DNA of 64,000 nucleotides from a virus: positions 1 to 64,000 of IMG/VR virus record IMGVR_UViG_3300037585_005926. One strand, written 5' to 3'. Below are positions 23,241-30,916 of the stretch, one piece after another; the stretch's first letter is position 1; every line of letters begins with the position of its first letter. A program made the translations under genes and the position numbers. The notes beneath the pieces are model-generated. The model made no database searches, had not been told where the DNA came from, and saw only the letters and a list, made by a program, of their open reading frames with translations.

Positions 23241-23247
23241 AATTTGT

Positions 23248-23288
23248 GTTATACTCAGAAAGAAAGAATGTTAGTATAACTCCGGAGT
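23248..23288 (+). promoter_or_regulatory. extended -10 with inverted repeats before phosphomannomutase
   Basis: TGTTATACT gives an extended -10 element. GTTATACT (23248-23255) and AGTATAAC (23273-23280) are perfect inverted repeats, and the palindrome ACTCCGGAGT (23279-23288) covers the ribosome site. This could be an operator or an mRNA hairpin controlling the next gene. Confidence 0.45.
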
Positions 23289-23292
23289 AACA

Positions 23293-24084
23293 ATGCACAA
23301 TTTAGTTTTATTTGACGTAGATGGAACGCTTACTGAATCTAGGCGCCCAATAAAAACAAAAATGCTTAAAGCGCTGAGGGCGCTAGCACGGCATGCCGAG
23401 ATTGGATTCCTAACTGGTAGCGGCCTGGAATACATCAAGGAACAACTTTGGCCGGCCCTCAATGATCCGATAATTAAAAAGAATTGCCACTTGCTCCCCT
23501 GTAATGGTACAGAATACTTAATAACAGAAGGCGATGAAGAGATAATTTTTAATCAACTCTCGAAAGAAAATATGGAAGAATACCTAACTCCTGAGAAGAT
23601 GCATATTCTGATGAGGCTATTATGTGAGCTACAGGATGATATAGCCCATCAATATGAGATTCCTTTAACCGGAAACTTTATAAACAATCGGTTTTCAATG
23701 GTCAACTGGTGTCCTATCGGTAGAAACGCTAACCAAGAACAGCGCGCCTTTTTTGAAAATTTGGATAATGAAGACAGCCTTCGAAGCACTTATATTAAAA
23801 AATTAAAATATGATATCGAGCGATGTGACATTGATGTAACGGTGAAGCTGGGCGGAGATACTTCTTTTGATATCTATCCAACTGGGTGGGATAAAACGTT
23901 TGCGCTGAAACACTTCGATAACCCAGATTGGAACTTTTGGTTTGTAGGAGATCGTTGCTATCCAAATGGTAACGATTACGAGATATTTACACATTTAGCG
24001 CATACTGGCCGCGCCTTTGAAACAAGCGGCCCAGCCGAAACATTAGAGATAATAGATTTTTACATTTTAAGAGATTTACTTTAA
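23293..24084 (+). CDS. pmm: eukaryotic-type phosphomannomutase (HAD superfamily)
   Basis: Product of 263 aa, the usual size of eukaryotic PMM. Motif I is LFDVDGTLTES (Asp8, Asp10). The family-specific segments MVNWCPIGRNANQEQR, GGDTSFDIYPTGWDKTFAL and the late GNDYEIF are all present. It would convert mannose-6-phosphate to mannose-1-phosphate, the precursor of GDP-mannose used by the Gmd and fucose synthase genes at 51.2-53.1 kb. It differs from the bacterial ManB-type mutase. No mannose-1-phosphate guanylyltransferase is recognised in the window, so that step may be done by the host. Confidence 0.85.
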   Translation: MHNLVLFDVDGTLTESRRPIKTKMLKALRALARHAEIGFLTGSGLEYIKEQLWPALNDPIIKKNCHLLPCNGTEYLITEGDEEIIFNQLSKENMEEYLTPEKMHILMRLLCELQDDIAHQYEIPLTGNFINNRFSMVNWCPIGRNANQEQRAFFENLDNEDSLRSTYIKKLKYDIERCDIDVTVKLGGDTSFDIYPTGWDKTFALKHFDNPDWNFWFVGDRCYPNGNDYEIFTHLAHTGRAFETSGPAETLEIIDFYILRDLL

Positions 24085-24096
24085 GGAGAAAACAAA

Positions 24097-24576
24097 ATGA
24101 ATGAAGAAAAGAAAAAAACAGTTATGGTATCCGGCGGATTTGATCCGGTACATGTTGGACACATCCGAATGATTAGAGACGCAGCACAACACGGAGATGT
24201 GATTGTTGTGGCAAACTCTGATAACTGGTTACATAGAAAGAAGGGCTTTGTTTTTATGGAGTTTGAAAAGCGTTCTGAAATTCTTAGCGCAATAAAGGGT
24301 GTTATTATTGTTGACTCAGTAGACGATACCGATGGCACTGTCTGTGAAGCAATTCGCCGCCATGCTCCGGACTACTTTGCTAATGGCGGCGATCGTGGGA
24401 AAACCAATACGCCGGAACAGTCAGTTTGCGAAGAAATGGGAGTGGAACTCCTGTGGGGAGTAGGTGGAGATTACAAGGCCGACGCTTCTTCTAACCTTGT
24501 TAACCGGTTCCGAAAAGAACAAGAAAAACAACAACCTGCTCAACAAAGGAACACTATTAAGCACTCCAGCCGATAG
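24097..24576 (+). CDS. cytidylyltransferase-like nucleotidyltransferase
   Basis: Product of 159 aa. VSGGFDPVHVGHIRMI holds the HxGH active-site motif, and FANGGDRGKTNTPE plus VGGDYKADASSNLV are the later motifs of the HldE/TagD-like family. It would transfer a nucleotide to a phosphorylated sugar or polyol; the substrate is unknown. Its position just behind phosphomannomutase suggests sugar activation. Strong AAGGAG site. Confidence 0.75.
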   Translation: MNEEKKKTVMVSGGFDPVHVGHIRMIRDAAQHGDVIVVANSDNWLHRKKGFVFMEFEKRSEILSAIKGVIIVDSVDDTDGTVCEAIRRHAPDYFANGGDRGKTNTPEQSVCEEMGVELLWGVGGDYKADASSNLVNRFRKEQEKQQPAQQRNTIKHSSR

Positions 24577-24583
24577 CCAATGC

Positions 24584-24612
24584 TTGACAAGTGCGATAGA
24601 ACTAGTTAAATT
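24584..24612 (+). promoter_or_regulatory. sigma70-type promoter
   Basis: TTGACA (24584-24589), 17-bp spacer, TAAATT (24607-24612), 22 bp before the TTG start of the HNH gene. Confidence 0.6.
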
Positions 24613-24633
24613 CAGTAATAGGATTTTTTATTC

Positions 24634-25170
24634 TTGGACCCTGCAATATCAAATACTAAAACTTTGAAGTTGGATTCTTCTTATAGGCCTCTTGAGATTG
24701 TAGAGGCTACGGAGGCTCTGGTATTGTGCTTAATAGGTAAGGCCTATGCAATAGAGAATCACACTCAAGAGATAAGGTCGATATCGGAAACGTTTAGGCT
24801 ACCAGCCGTTATAGTGCTGACAAGATATGTTAAATTTAAGTTTAAAACAATGACTTGTAAACGCAATAACATAATTTGGAGAGACAACAACAAATGTCAA
24901 TACTGTGCTAAAGATTTCGAGAACGACTCTTTAACCATTGACCATGTGATACCGAAAAGTAAGGGTGGTAAGGATAGCTGGCTCAACTTAGTTGCAGCGT
25001 GTAAAAAATGTAATCAGAAAAAAGGTGCGAACACTCCAACACAGGCCGGGATGAAGCTAATCAGAGAACCGTTTAAACCTCAAACTAACGTTCTTCGGAC
25101 CATCGGCAAAGAAGAAATAAGCAATCTTTGGACAGATTACTTGTGGGATAAAAAGAATGATACGCAATGA
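24634..25170 (+). CDS. HNH endonuclease
   Basis: Product of 178 aa from TTG 24634. CQYC (zinc pair), then TIDHVIPKSKGGKDSW, NLVAACKKCNQKKG is a textbook HNH core with both cysteine pairs, in the McrA-like class that also carries an N-terminal domain. It cleaves DNA; in phages such genes are free-standing homing nucleases or aid packaging. The stop overlaps the next gene. No intron or intein signs are seen nearby. Confidence 0.85.
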   Translation: MDPAISNTKTLKLDSSYRPLEIVEATEALVLCLIGKAYAIENHTQEIRSISETFRLPAVIVLTRYVKFKFKTMTCKRNNIIWRDNNKCQYCAKDFENDSLTIDHVIPKSKGGKDSWLNLVAACKKCNQKKGANTPTQAGMKLIREPFKPQTNVLRTIGKEEISNLWTDYLWDKKNDTQ

Positions 25171-25411
25171 AGAGCCAATAATCTGCTATTTTTCAGAAAA
25201 AGGTCATAACAACTTTTATTATGCCAGCGCCAACAGAGGAATAATAAAACAAAATTGTTTTTATGAATTATTGCCATGGGTTGCTACTGATAAAACTCTT
25301 GTTGCGGTAAAAATAAAAAATAAATGCGTATTACCATTGACAATCGATGAAAATAATGTTAAAGATATAATATCAAGCAACAATAATATTGTTGTTTGGA
25401 TTGAAAAGTAA
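25157..25411 (+). CDS. hypothetical protein
   Basis: Product of 84 aa with alternating strands (IICYFSEKGHNNFYYASA, TLVAVKIKNKCVLPLTI, NIVVWIEK). It overlaps the HNH gene end by 14 bases and ends just before the first tRNA. Function unknown. Confidence 0.5.
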   Translation: MIRNEEPIICYFSEKGHNNFYYASANRGIIKQNCFYELLPWVATDKTLVAVKIKNKCVLPLTIDENNVKDIISSNNNIVVWIEK

Positions 25412-25415
25412 CAAT

Positions 25416-25492
25416 TGCCCCTTAGCTCAGTTGGTTAGAGCATCTGACTGTTAATCAGAGGGTCCGCAGTTCAAGTCTGCGAGGGGCAGCCA
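25416..25492 (+). tRNA. tRNA-Asn (GTT)
   Basis: 77 nt with encoded CCA. Acceptor TGCCCCT/AGGGGCA, D arm GCTC...GAGC, anticodon loop CTGTTAA, T arm GCAG-TTCAAGT-CTGC within a five-pair stem. Confidence 0.95.
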
Positions 25493-25517
25493 TCTTGACT
25501 AACTAAAAGGAGAAAAA

Positions 25518-25991
25518 ATGTCAATTATTCAAAAACTACAATCACTCAACCTATCACCAGATACGGTAGTAAATCTAAGCTATAGCGAGGGCACAGACGT
25601 TTTCGTTCATAATGAAACGGAAGTGGAAGACGCCTTGTCAGAGACAGATGTGGTTAGCACTTTTGCTGACCTAATCGCAACCCGCGGCCTGCGTGTCTCA
25701 CAACAGTATGGGGGCAGCATTATTGAGCAACTTCGCGCTGACGATCTTCTTGATAACTACGAACGCGACGGTGATTTTGCAACTTTCCTGGCGGATGTAC
25801 TTGAAGAAAACTTCTATGAGTATGATTTCATTGAATCTTCAACTGAAAAGTACGACCATAAAAGAGGCTTTTGCACCTTAAGTGCTAACGTAAAAGTTCC
25901 ACTTTCAGACATTATTGAACACAGCCCCTATTTGGGAAGCTGGGAAGTTTCAGTAAAGACCGACAACGGGACTTTGACCATAGAGGCTTAG
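25518..25991 (+). CDS. hypothetical protein between tRNA genes
   Basis: Product of 157 aa, acidic (VHNETEVEDALSETDVVSTF, DNYERDGDFATFLADVLEEN), ending in a beta pattern (SWEVSVKTDNGTLTIEA). Strong AAAAGGAG site. No family recognised. Confidence 0.55.
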   Translation: MSIIQKLQSLNLSPDTVVNLSYSEGTDVFVHNETEVEDALSETDVVSTFADLIATRGLRVSQQYGGSIIEQLRADDLLDNYERDGDFATFLADVLEENFYEYDFIESSTEKYDHKRGFCTLSANVKVPLSDIIEHSPYLGSWEVSVKTDNGTLTIEA

Positions 25992-26040
25992 AGATAAGCA
26001 AAAGGTTGGCGGCTTGCCTATATGTTGAAAGCCGCACTAA

Positions 26041-26116
26041 TGGGGTGTAGTTCAATTGGCAGAACGCCGGACTGTTAATCCGGAGGTTATTGGTTCAAAT
26101 CCAGTCGCCCCAGCCA
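26041..26116 (+). tRNA. tRNA-Asn (GTT), second copy
   Basis: 76 nt with encoded CCA. Acceptor TGGGGTG/CGCCCCA, D arm GTTC...GAAC, anticodon loop CTGTTAA, T arm TTGG-TTCAAAT-CCAG. It differs in sequence from the tRNA-Asn at 25416, so it is not a recent duplicate. Confidence 0.95.
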
Positions 26117-26119
26117 TTT

Positions 26120-26194
<75 letters not shown>

Positions 26195-26221
26195 TTTTAT
26201 ATTCTGCCCATATATACTATT

Positions 26222-26389
26222 GTGGGCCTTAATAGAAAACTTGAAATAGCGGCAGAAATGACAGTACTAGCCATAGCAATGTTTCTAGCTGCATTTTTCT
26301 GTTTTCGAGTGCTTTTGCTACCAAAAGCCACCACGGGTGCAATAGATAAAATTTATGAAGCCGAAGAAATCATATCAGAAAAACGATAA
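26222..26389 (+). CDS. small single-pass membrane protein
   Basis: Product of 55 aa from GTG 26222 (ATG 26258 is an alternative). One transmembrane helix (MTVLAIAMFLAAFFCFRVLL) and a charged C-terminal helix (AIDKIYEAEEIISEKR). The end overlaps the next gene by 35 bases. Function unknown. Confidence 0.5.
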   Translation: MGLNRKLEIAAEMTVLAIAMFLAAFFCFRVLLLPKATTGAIDKIYEAEEIISEKR

Positions 26390-26609
26390 AGTACTTGTTA
26401 AATCTTTCACAGGCAAAAATGTTTGTGTAACTTTAAGAAAAAGATATATTGCCTTGCAATCTGAACTTAAGCTCGGAGTTGACGGCTGGAATGCTCAAAT
26501 AACTCTTAAAAAAGAAGTTGATAAATTGCGTAAGCACGGGGTACCATATGAAAAGGGCTCCAAGCCAATGGTCTTTGTAGCCGATTGGCAAATCATCAAA
26601 AAGTATTGA
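26355..26609 (+). CDS. basic hypothetical protein
   Basis: Product of 84 aa, Lys-rich: YQKNDKVLVKSFTGKNVCV, then a helix (ITLKKEVDKLRKHGV) and MVFVADWQII. The opening N-D-K-V-L-V strand loosely recalls the VGDLV family, but the rest differs. Its stop codon lies inside the next promoter's -35. Confidence 0.5.
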   Translation: MKPKKSYQKNDKVLVKSFTGKNVCVTLRKRYIALQSELKLGVDGWNAQITLKKEVDKLRKHGVPYEKGSKPMVFVADWQIIKKY

Positions 26610-26634
26610 CAGCTTGGTCTTGACCGGTTATAAT
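26606..26634 (+). promoter_or_regulatory. sigma70-type promoter for uvsE
   Basis: TTGACA (26606-26611), 17-bp spacer and TATAAT (26629-26634), a full consensus, followed by AGGAGGG and ATG 26662. Confidence 0.85.
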
Positions 26635-26661
26635 GTATATGTACTTGTAGGAGGGTATAAC

Positions 26662-27594
26662 ATGAACCATTTAGGCTACGCCTGTATCAACCAGGGCTTT
26701 TCCACGCTGCCAAAGTCGCAGCGCATCACAACTAACCGTACTATGATCAAGCGCACATATCACGATCGCGGTATTGAGTACGCTTCCGAGCTTGCTCTGC
26801 AAAATCTCCGCGATTTGCACACTATTCTTGAGTGGAATCTTGCCAACGATATTTACTTTTATCGGCTTTCTTCCGATATTGTTCCTTGGGCTTCCGAGTA
26901 TGACCTTGTAGACATGCCTAATTTCGGCGCTATACACGCCGCGGCACTGAGGGCGGGCAACTTTGCCCGCAAGCACGGAATGCGTCTCACATCGCATCCT
27001 GGGCCGTTTAACAAGCTAGCATCACCCAAGGAGCGTGTATATCAACTCACCAAGACTGATTTGTCGGTTCACGGTGACTTATTTGACCTTATCGGTTTGC
27101 CTCGCACTCCGTACGCCAAGCTCAATATTCATGTCGGTGCTGCCTATGGGGACAAGCCGTTCGCTCTCGACAACTTCTGTCGCAACTTCGAACGTTTGCC
27201 TGACAATGTGCGCTCACGCCTTACTGTCGAGAACGATGACAAAGCTTCGTTGTACTCTACCAAGGAGTTGTATGACGGTGTTTACAAGCGCATCGGTATT
27301 CCGATTGTATTTGACTATCACCACCACATGCTTCATCCCGGCGGTCAGTCCGAGCAAGAAGCACTTGAACTTGCCTTATCTACGTGGGGTGATATCAAGC
27401 CAGTTGTTCATTATGCAGAATCTCGCTCGCTTGAGCACGGCAATCCCAAGATCAAACCACAAGCACATTCTGACCTTGTATACAATACTCTTAATGACTA
27501 TGGCCACAAATTCGATATTATGATTGAAGCCAAGCACAAAGAGTTGGCGCTCTTAAAATATCGTCAGAATCTACAGACTTTGGCGGCAAAGTAA
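26662..27594 (+). CDS. uvsE: UV damage endonuclease UvsE/UvdE
   Basis: Product of 310 aa, a TIM-barrel DNA repair nuclease that nicks 5' to UV photoproducts. Signature segments are visible: LGYACIN at the start, YRLSSDIVPW, LTSHPGPFNKL, KLNIHVGAAYGDK, LTVENDDK, VFDYHHHML and MIEAKHKELALL, including the metal-binding His, Glu and Asp residues. The start is set by AGGAGGG upstream of ATG 26662. It has its own consensus promoter, suggesting early expression. Codon use is more C-rich at third positions than its neighbours, hinting at separate origin. Confidence 0.92.
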   Translation: MNHLGYACINQGFSTLPKSQRITTNRTMIKRTYHDRGIEYASELALQNLRDLHTILEWNLANDIYFYRLSSDIVPWASEYDLVDMPNFGAIHAAALRAGNFARKHGMRLTSHPGPFNKLASPKERVYQLTKTDLSVHGDLFDLIGLPRTPYAKLNIHVGAAYGDKPFALDNFCRNFERLPDNVRSRLTVENDDKASLYSTKELYDGVYKRIGIPIVFDYHHHMLHPGGQSEQEALELALSTWGDIKPVVHYAESRSLEHGNPKIKPQAHSDLVYNTLNDYGHKFDIMIEAKHKELALLKYRQNLQTLAAK

Positions 27595-27631
27595 ACGTAT
27601 TGACTATTTACTCTGACACCATAGGGGTAAA

Positions 27632-28966
27632 ATGGCTAAAAAAAATTATGTTCTCGACACCAGTGTATTACTAACTGATGCTAACGCGATATTTAAGTTT
27701 GACAATCATGATATATTTCTTCCACTGAAAGTCTTGGAAGAAGTCGACGGACACAAGAAGCGACAAGACTCAGTTGGCTCTAACGCTAGACAGTTCATAC
27801 GTTTCATGGACGAGTTTAGAGCTAAGGGTTCTCTTCAGAAAGGCGTTAGAATAGATAAAGGTTTAGGTATACTTAAGGTCGTCTCTTATAGCGATCTTAA
27901 GGATATAATATTTCCACCTGATCTCGATATTCGGCTGCCTGACCACACTATCATAGCCACAGCGAAATCAATTCAGTCTGTATATGAGAGAAAGAAAACT
28001 ATTGTTGTCAGTCGCGACATCAATATGCGAGTTATTTGCGACTCCATAGGTCTTGATGCTGAGGATTACATTTCCGAAAAAGCAGTTAAGTCTTCGGAAG
28101 AGCTATACACAGGGTTTGTAATCCACGCAGTAGATGATCAAGTAATCGATCGGTACTACTCCGGAGAAGATATATACATCTCAGAAGATGAAACAGAATA
28201 TGTGTGGTGCCCAAATCAATATGTCATGATGGTATCTAATGCTAATGAGAAGAAATCCGCATTAGCGCGCTTTAAAGACCACTTCACGCCATTGCAAAAG
28301 GTAATCCATAAGAGTATCCCCGATTGGAACATAGACGCAAGGAACAAGGAACAGGCCTTCGCAATCGATATGCTGTTGGATCCTAACATTAAGATTGTTT
28401 CTTTGATTGGTCGTGCTGGGTCAGGAAAGACACTCATGGCTATCGCAGCAGGACTACAACAGACCATCGGCCTCCGAGCCGAAAACAATCACTATTCACG
28501 CCTCATTGTATCCAGGCCGGTGCAGCCTCTTGGCAAGGATATCGGGTTTTTGCCGGGTACTATGGAAGAAAAAATGCTCCCATGGCTGATGCCGATTCAA
28601 GACAATCTTAAGTTTTTGATGGGCGACAGAACTTCACTTGAGATGTACATGGAAAAAGGCAAGATTGAGTTGGAAGCCTTAACTTATATTCGCGGCCGCT
28701 CCATTGCAAACGCCTTTATCGTTATTGATGAAGCTCAAAACTTAACAAAGCATGAAATAAAAACGATTATTACACGCATCGGAGAAGGAACAAAAATTGT
28801 ATTGACTGGTGATATTGAACAAATTGATAACGTATATGTAAACGAGACATCAAATGGTCTTGCACATGCTGTGGAGAAGTTTAAAGAGTTCCCAATCGCT
28901 GGACACGTTACGTTTAGAAAGGGCGAACGCTCTGAATTGGCAACGTTGGCATCAAAGGTTCTGTAG
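27632..28966 (+). CDS. phoH: PhoH2-type PIN-PhoH ATPase
   Basis: Product of 444 aa. The N-terminal PIN domain (YVLDTSVLLTDANAIF, LPDHTIIATA, VVSRDINMRV) is a putative RNase; the C-terminal PhoH domain has Walker A GRAGSGKT and Walker B FIVIDEAQN, with TGDIEQID after it. PhoH2 proteins combine RNA cleavage and helicase activity, and phoH is common in marine phages. The gene stands alone between uvsE and the oxygenase gene. Confidence 0.9.
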   Translation: MAKKNYVLDTSVLLTDANAIFKFDNHDIFLPLKVLEEVDGHKKRQDSVGSNARQFIRFMDEFRAKGSLQKGVRIDKGLGILKVVSYSDLKDIIFPPDLDIRLPDHTIIATAKSIQSVYERKKTIVVSRDINMRVICDSIGLDAEDYISEKAVKSSEELYTGFVIHAVDDQVIDRYYSGEDIYISEDETEYVWCPNQYVMMVSNANEKKSALARFKDHFTPLQKVIHKSIPDWNIDARNKEQAFAIDMLLDPNIKIVSLIGRAGSGKTLMAIAAGLQQTIGLRAENNHYSRLIVSRPVQPLGKDIGFLPGTMEEKMLPWLMPIQDNLKFLMGDRTSLEMYMEKGKIELEALTYIRGRSIANAFIVIDEAQNLTKHEIKTIITRIGEGTKIVLTGDIEQIDNVYVNETSNGLAHAVEKFKEFPIAGHVTFRKGERSELATLASKVL

Positions 28967-28976
28967 ACAAAAGAGA

Positions 28977-29005
28977 TTTACAAAGTGATAGTCTCGTGTT
29001 ATATT
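28977..29005 (+). promoter_or_regulatory. sigma70-type promoter
   Basis: TTTACA (28977-28982), 17-bp spacer, TATATT (29000-29005), upstream of the gene at 29043, which has an AAGGA site. Confidence 0.6.
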
Positions 29006-29042
29006 CTATTTAATAGGGTAAGCCGGAGAAGAAGGACGAGCT

Positions 29043-29819
29043 ATGAATTTTGAAAATCTTGGAAAAACTTATGAAAAACAAAAATATTGTATAATAAATA
29101 ATTTCACAAACTTTGACGAAAAACAAATTTTAGAATACTATGATACCTGCAGATATGGCACCATTAGTGATCTCACCGGCGGCCCGTATGCGCATGTGCC
29201 CGGGCTCCGTACGCTTCGCCCTCCCGGTGATATGGGGCCGTTCTATGAAGTAAGATTGGGTGGAGCAGAACATAATACAGACGATAATGCGATATCAAAG
29301 CTTTTTAGAGAACTATGTTTAATTCGAACAAAAGTTTTATACTATGCTTCAAATCCCCTTATAATGAAGACATTTTCATTTCTTTCTGGCCGGTCAGAAA
29401 CGACATGCTCATTAGAAGTCGCAAATTCCATTACCGAAGCTGAATGGAAAGACCTAACAATGGAAATAATGAAAACATATCAAGGTTGGTCGAGATTTAT
29501 GCACTATGATTTAGAGCACCATTGCTTGTTCAAACATGTTGATTCTGCTGATGATATAATAGCTATATTATTGCTATCACGCCCCGGATATGATTATACA
29601 GGCGGCTTATTTATGGAACATCCAGTGACAAAAGAAATAACATGTGTGGACTCACTTATGTCAAAAAACGATTTATTGATAATTGATGGTAACTATTATA
29701 AACATTGGGTTGAACAAAAGCCTATAACTACGAAATCGCGTTTTTCATATTTTATAAATATGAACCCGTGCTCAATACAAGGAGCTAAAATTTTCTCGGA
29801 GGTCTTAGAAGAAAAATGA
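29043..29819 (+). CDS. 2OG-Fe(II) oxygenase-like protein
   Basis: Product of 258 aa. The double-stranded beta-helix iron site is visible: His165-x-Asp167 in FKHVDS, distal His221 in YYKHWVEQ, and Arg233 twelve residues later in KSRFSYF, the usual position for binding 2-oxoglutarate. The family hydroxylates proteins, nucleic acids or small molecules; the substrate is unknown. It has its own promoter. Assignment rests on motif order and spacing. Confidence 0.65.
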   Translation: MNFENLGKTYEKQKYCIINNFTNFDEKQILEYYDTCRYGTISDLTGGPYAHVPGLRTLRPPGDMGPFYEVRLGGAEHNTDDNAISKLFRELCLIRTKVLYYASNPLIMKTFSFLSGRSETTCSLEVANSITEAEWKDLTMEIMKTYQGWSRFMHYDLEHHCLFKHVDSADDIIAILLLSRPGYDYTGGLFMEHPVTKEITCVDSLMSKNDLLIIDGNYYKHWVEQKPITTKSRFSYFINMNPCSIQGAKIFSEVLEEK

Positions 29820-29896
29820 CAGCAACAGAGACACAAGATTTTATTGACGAAGATATTACAGATCACGCCGCCGGCAGTGATCCATACATGAAATAA
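29816..29896 (+). CDS. 26-aa acidic peptide
   Basis: MTATETQDFIDEDITDHAAG plus six residues. The ATG overlaps the previous TGA. No independent ribosome site beyond GAGG in the upstream gene. Possibly a translationally coupled micropeptide, possibly chance. Confidence 0.35.
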   Translation: MTATETQDFIDEDITDHAAGSDPYMK

Positions 29897-29937
29897 GATG
29901 ATTATGACAACAGAATTTTAAAAAAATAGGAGTTAAA

Positions 29938-30234
29938 ATGTCTGAAAAAAAACCAAGTGCGGTAGCACAAACTGAAGAGCAAATACACACAAATCCTATG
30001 CTATCTATGATAGTAGAAAAGGATTCCGAACTGAAAGATTACCTTGTCGAATTCGCCGGCAAGAAGTTTGACAAAGAAGAGGTCACAGTTAACATGATTG
30101 CAGAAGTCATGGCAATGGACTTCCCAGAATTTATGTATCCGCTTGCAGAAGAAAACTTTCTTCTTGGATATAAACAGGGGTTAGATGATGCTGAAACATT
30201 ATATAATAGAAAAACAGAACAATCTGAAGAATAA
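29938..30234 (+). CDS. conserved-looking small phage protein
   Basis: Product of 98 aa: helical, acidic, with FPEFMYPLAEENFLLGYKQG near the C-terminus. I recall similar endings in small proteins of marine T4-like phages. TAGGAG site. Function unknown. Confidence 0.55.
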   Translation: MSEKKPSAVAQTEEQIHTNPMLSMIVEKDSELKDYLVEFAGKKFDKEEVTVNMIAEVMAMDFPEFMYPLAEENFLLGYKQGLDDAETLYNRKTEQSEE

Positions 30235-30877
30235 AACTGTGGATTTTTACACCCCAACGGGCCTCCATGTCTTTTTTCAGCATCCGGTTGAAAATATTGA
30301 TGTTGAAAAGGTTATTAGTCAAGTAGAGGATACGATACCTCACCATCTTTTGAGTGAGGTAGAAATGATTATATTTGGCTGGTTTGACGAGTTTGAAGAA
30401 CGCTCGATAAACGCCTTCTACAATGACAACGCTCTTTACATCTCACATCTTCAAGAAGATGAGAAAGATTTGTTTGACGATATTGTGCACGAGATCTCCC
30501 ACTCTCTAGAAAGCCCCTATGGATATCAGATATACGCAGATGATAAAATAAAAGATGAGTTTTTGCGCAAGCGTATACACCTTCATGATATCTTGTGGAA
30601 ATCTGGTTACCGCGCACCAAAGGCATTCTTTATGGACACAGAATATAACGAAGAATTCGATATGTTTCTATACGAAAAAATAGGATATGATAAATTGTCT
30701 GTGTTTGTACAGGGTCTATTTCTAAATCCATATGCTGCCACCTCGTTAAGGGAGTATTTTGCCACAGGATTTACTGAGTTCTTTGTAGAGTCAGAGCACG
30801 CCTTCATGGAAAAGGTCAGCCCGGCCCTATATCAGAAACTAATAAAGATGCAGAACCCTATTGAATTTGACATGTAA
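30185..30877 (+). CDS. zinc metallopeptidase-like protein
   Basis: Product of 230 aa. HEISH (His102, Glu103, His106) is the HExxH motif, and REYFATGFTEFF about 85 residues later could provide the third (Glu) ligand. This order resembles anthrax-lethal-factor-like peptidases. The gene overlaps its neighbour by 50 bases with tandem ATGs at 30185 and 30188. No signal peptide, so it would act in the cytoplasm or virion. Confidence 0.6.
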   Translation: MMLKHYIIEKQNNLKNKTVDFYTPTGLHVFFQHPVENIDVEKVISQVEDTIPHHLLSEVEMIIFGWFDEFEERSINAFYNDNALYISHLQEDEKDLFDDIVHEISHSLESPYGYQIYADDKIKDEFLRKRIHLHDILWKSGYRAPKAFFMDTEYNEEFDMFLYEKIGYDKLSVFVQGLFLNPYAATSLREYFATGFTEFFVESEHAFMEKVSPALYQKLIKMQNPIEFDM

Positions 30878-30895
30878 CCTGCAACAGGTTATAAT
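30867..30895 (+). promoter_or_regulatory. consensus promoter with embedded palindrome
   Basis: TTGACA (30867-30872), 17-bp spacer and TATAAT (30890-30895). The inverted repeat AACCTG-CAA-CAGGTT (30877-30891) fills the spacer, an ideal place for a repressor site. Confidence 0.8.
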
Positions 30896-30916
30896 ATAAA
30901 AGCAATAGGAGCACAT

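Noticed and set aside
24634-25170. HNH gene as part of a group I intron or intein
   Set aside because: Flanking genes are intact and unrelated, and no split host gene is visible.
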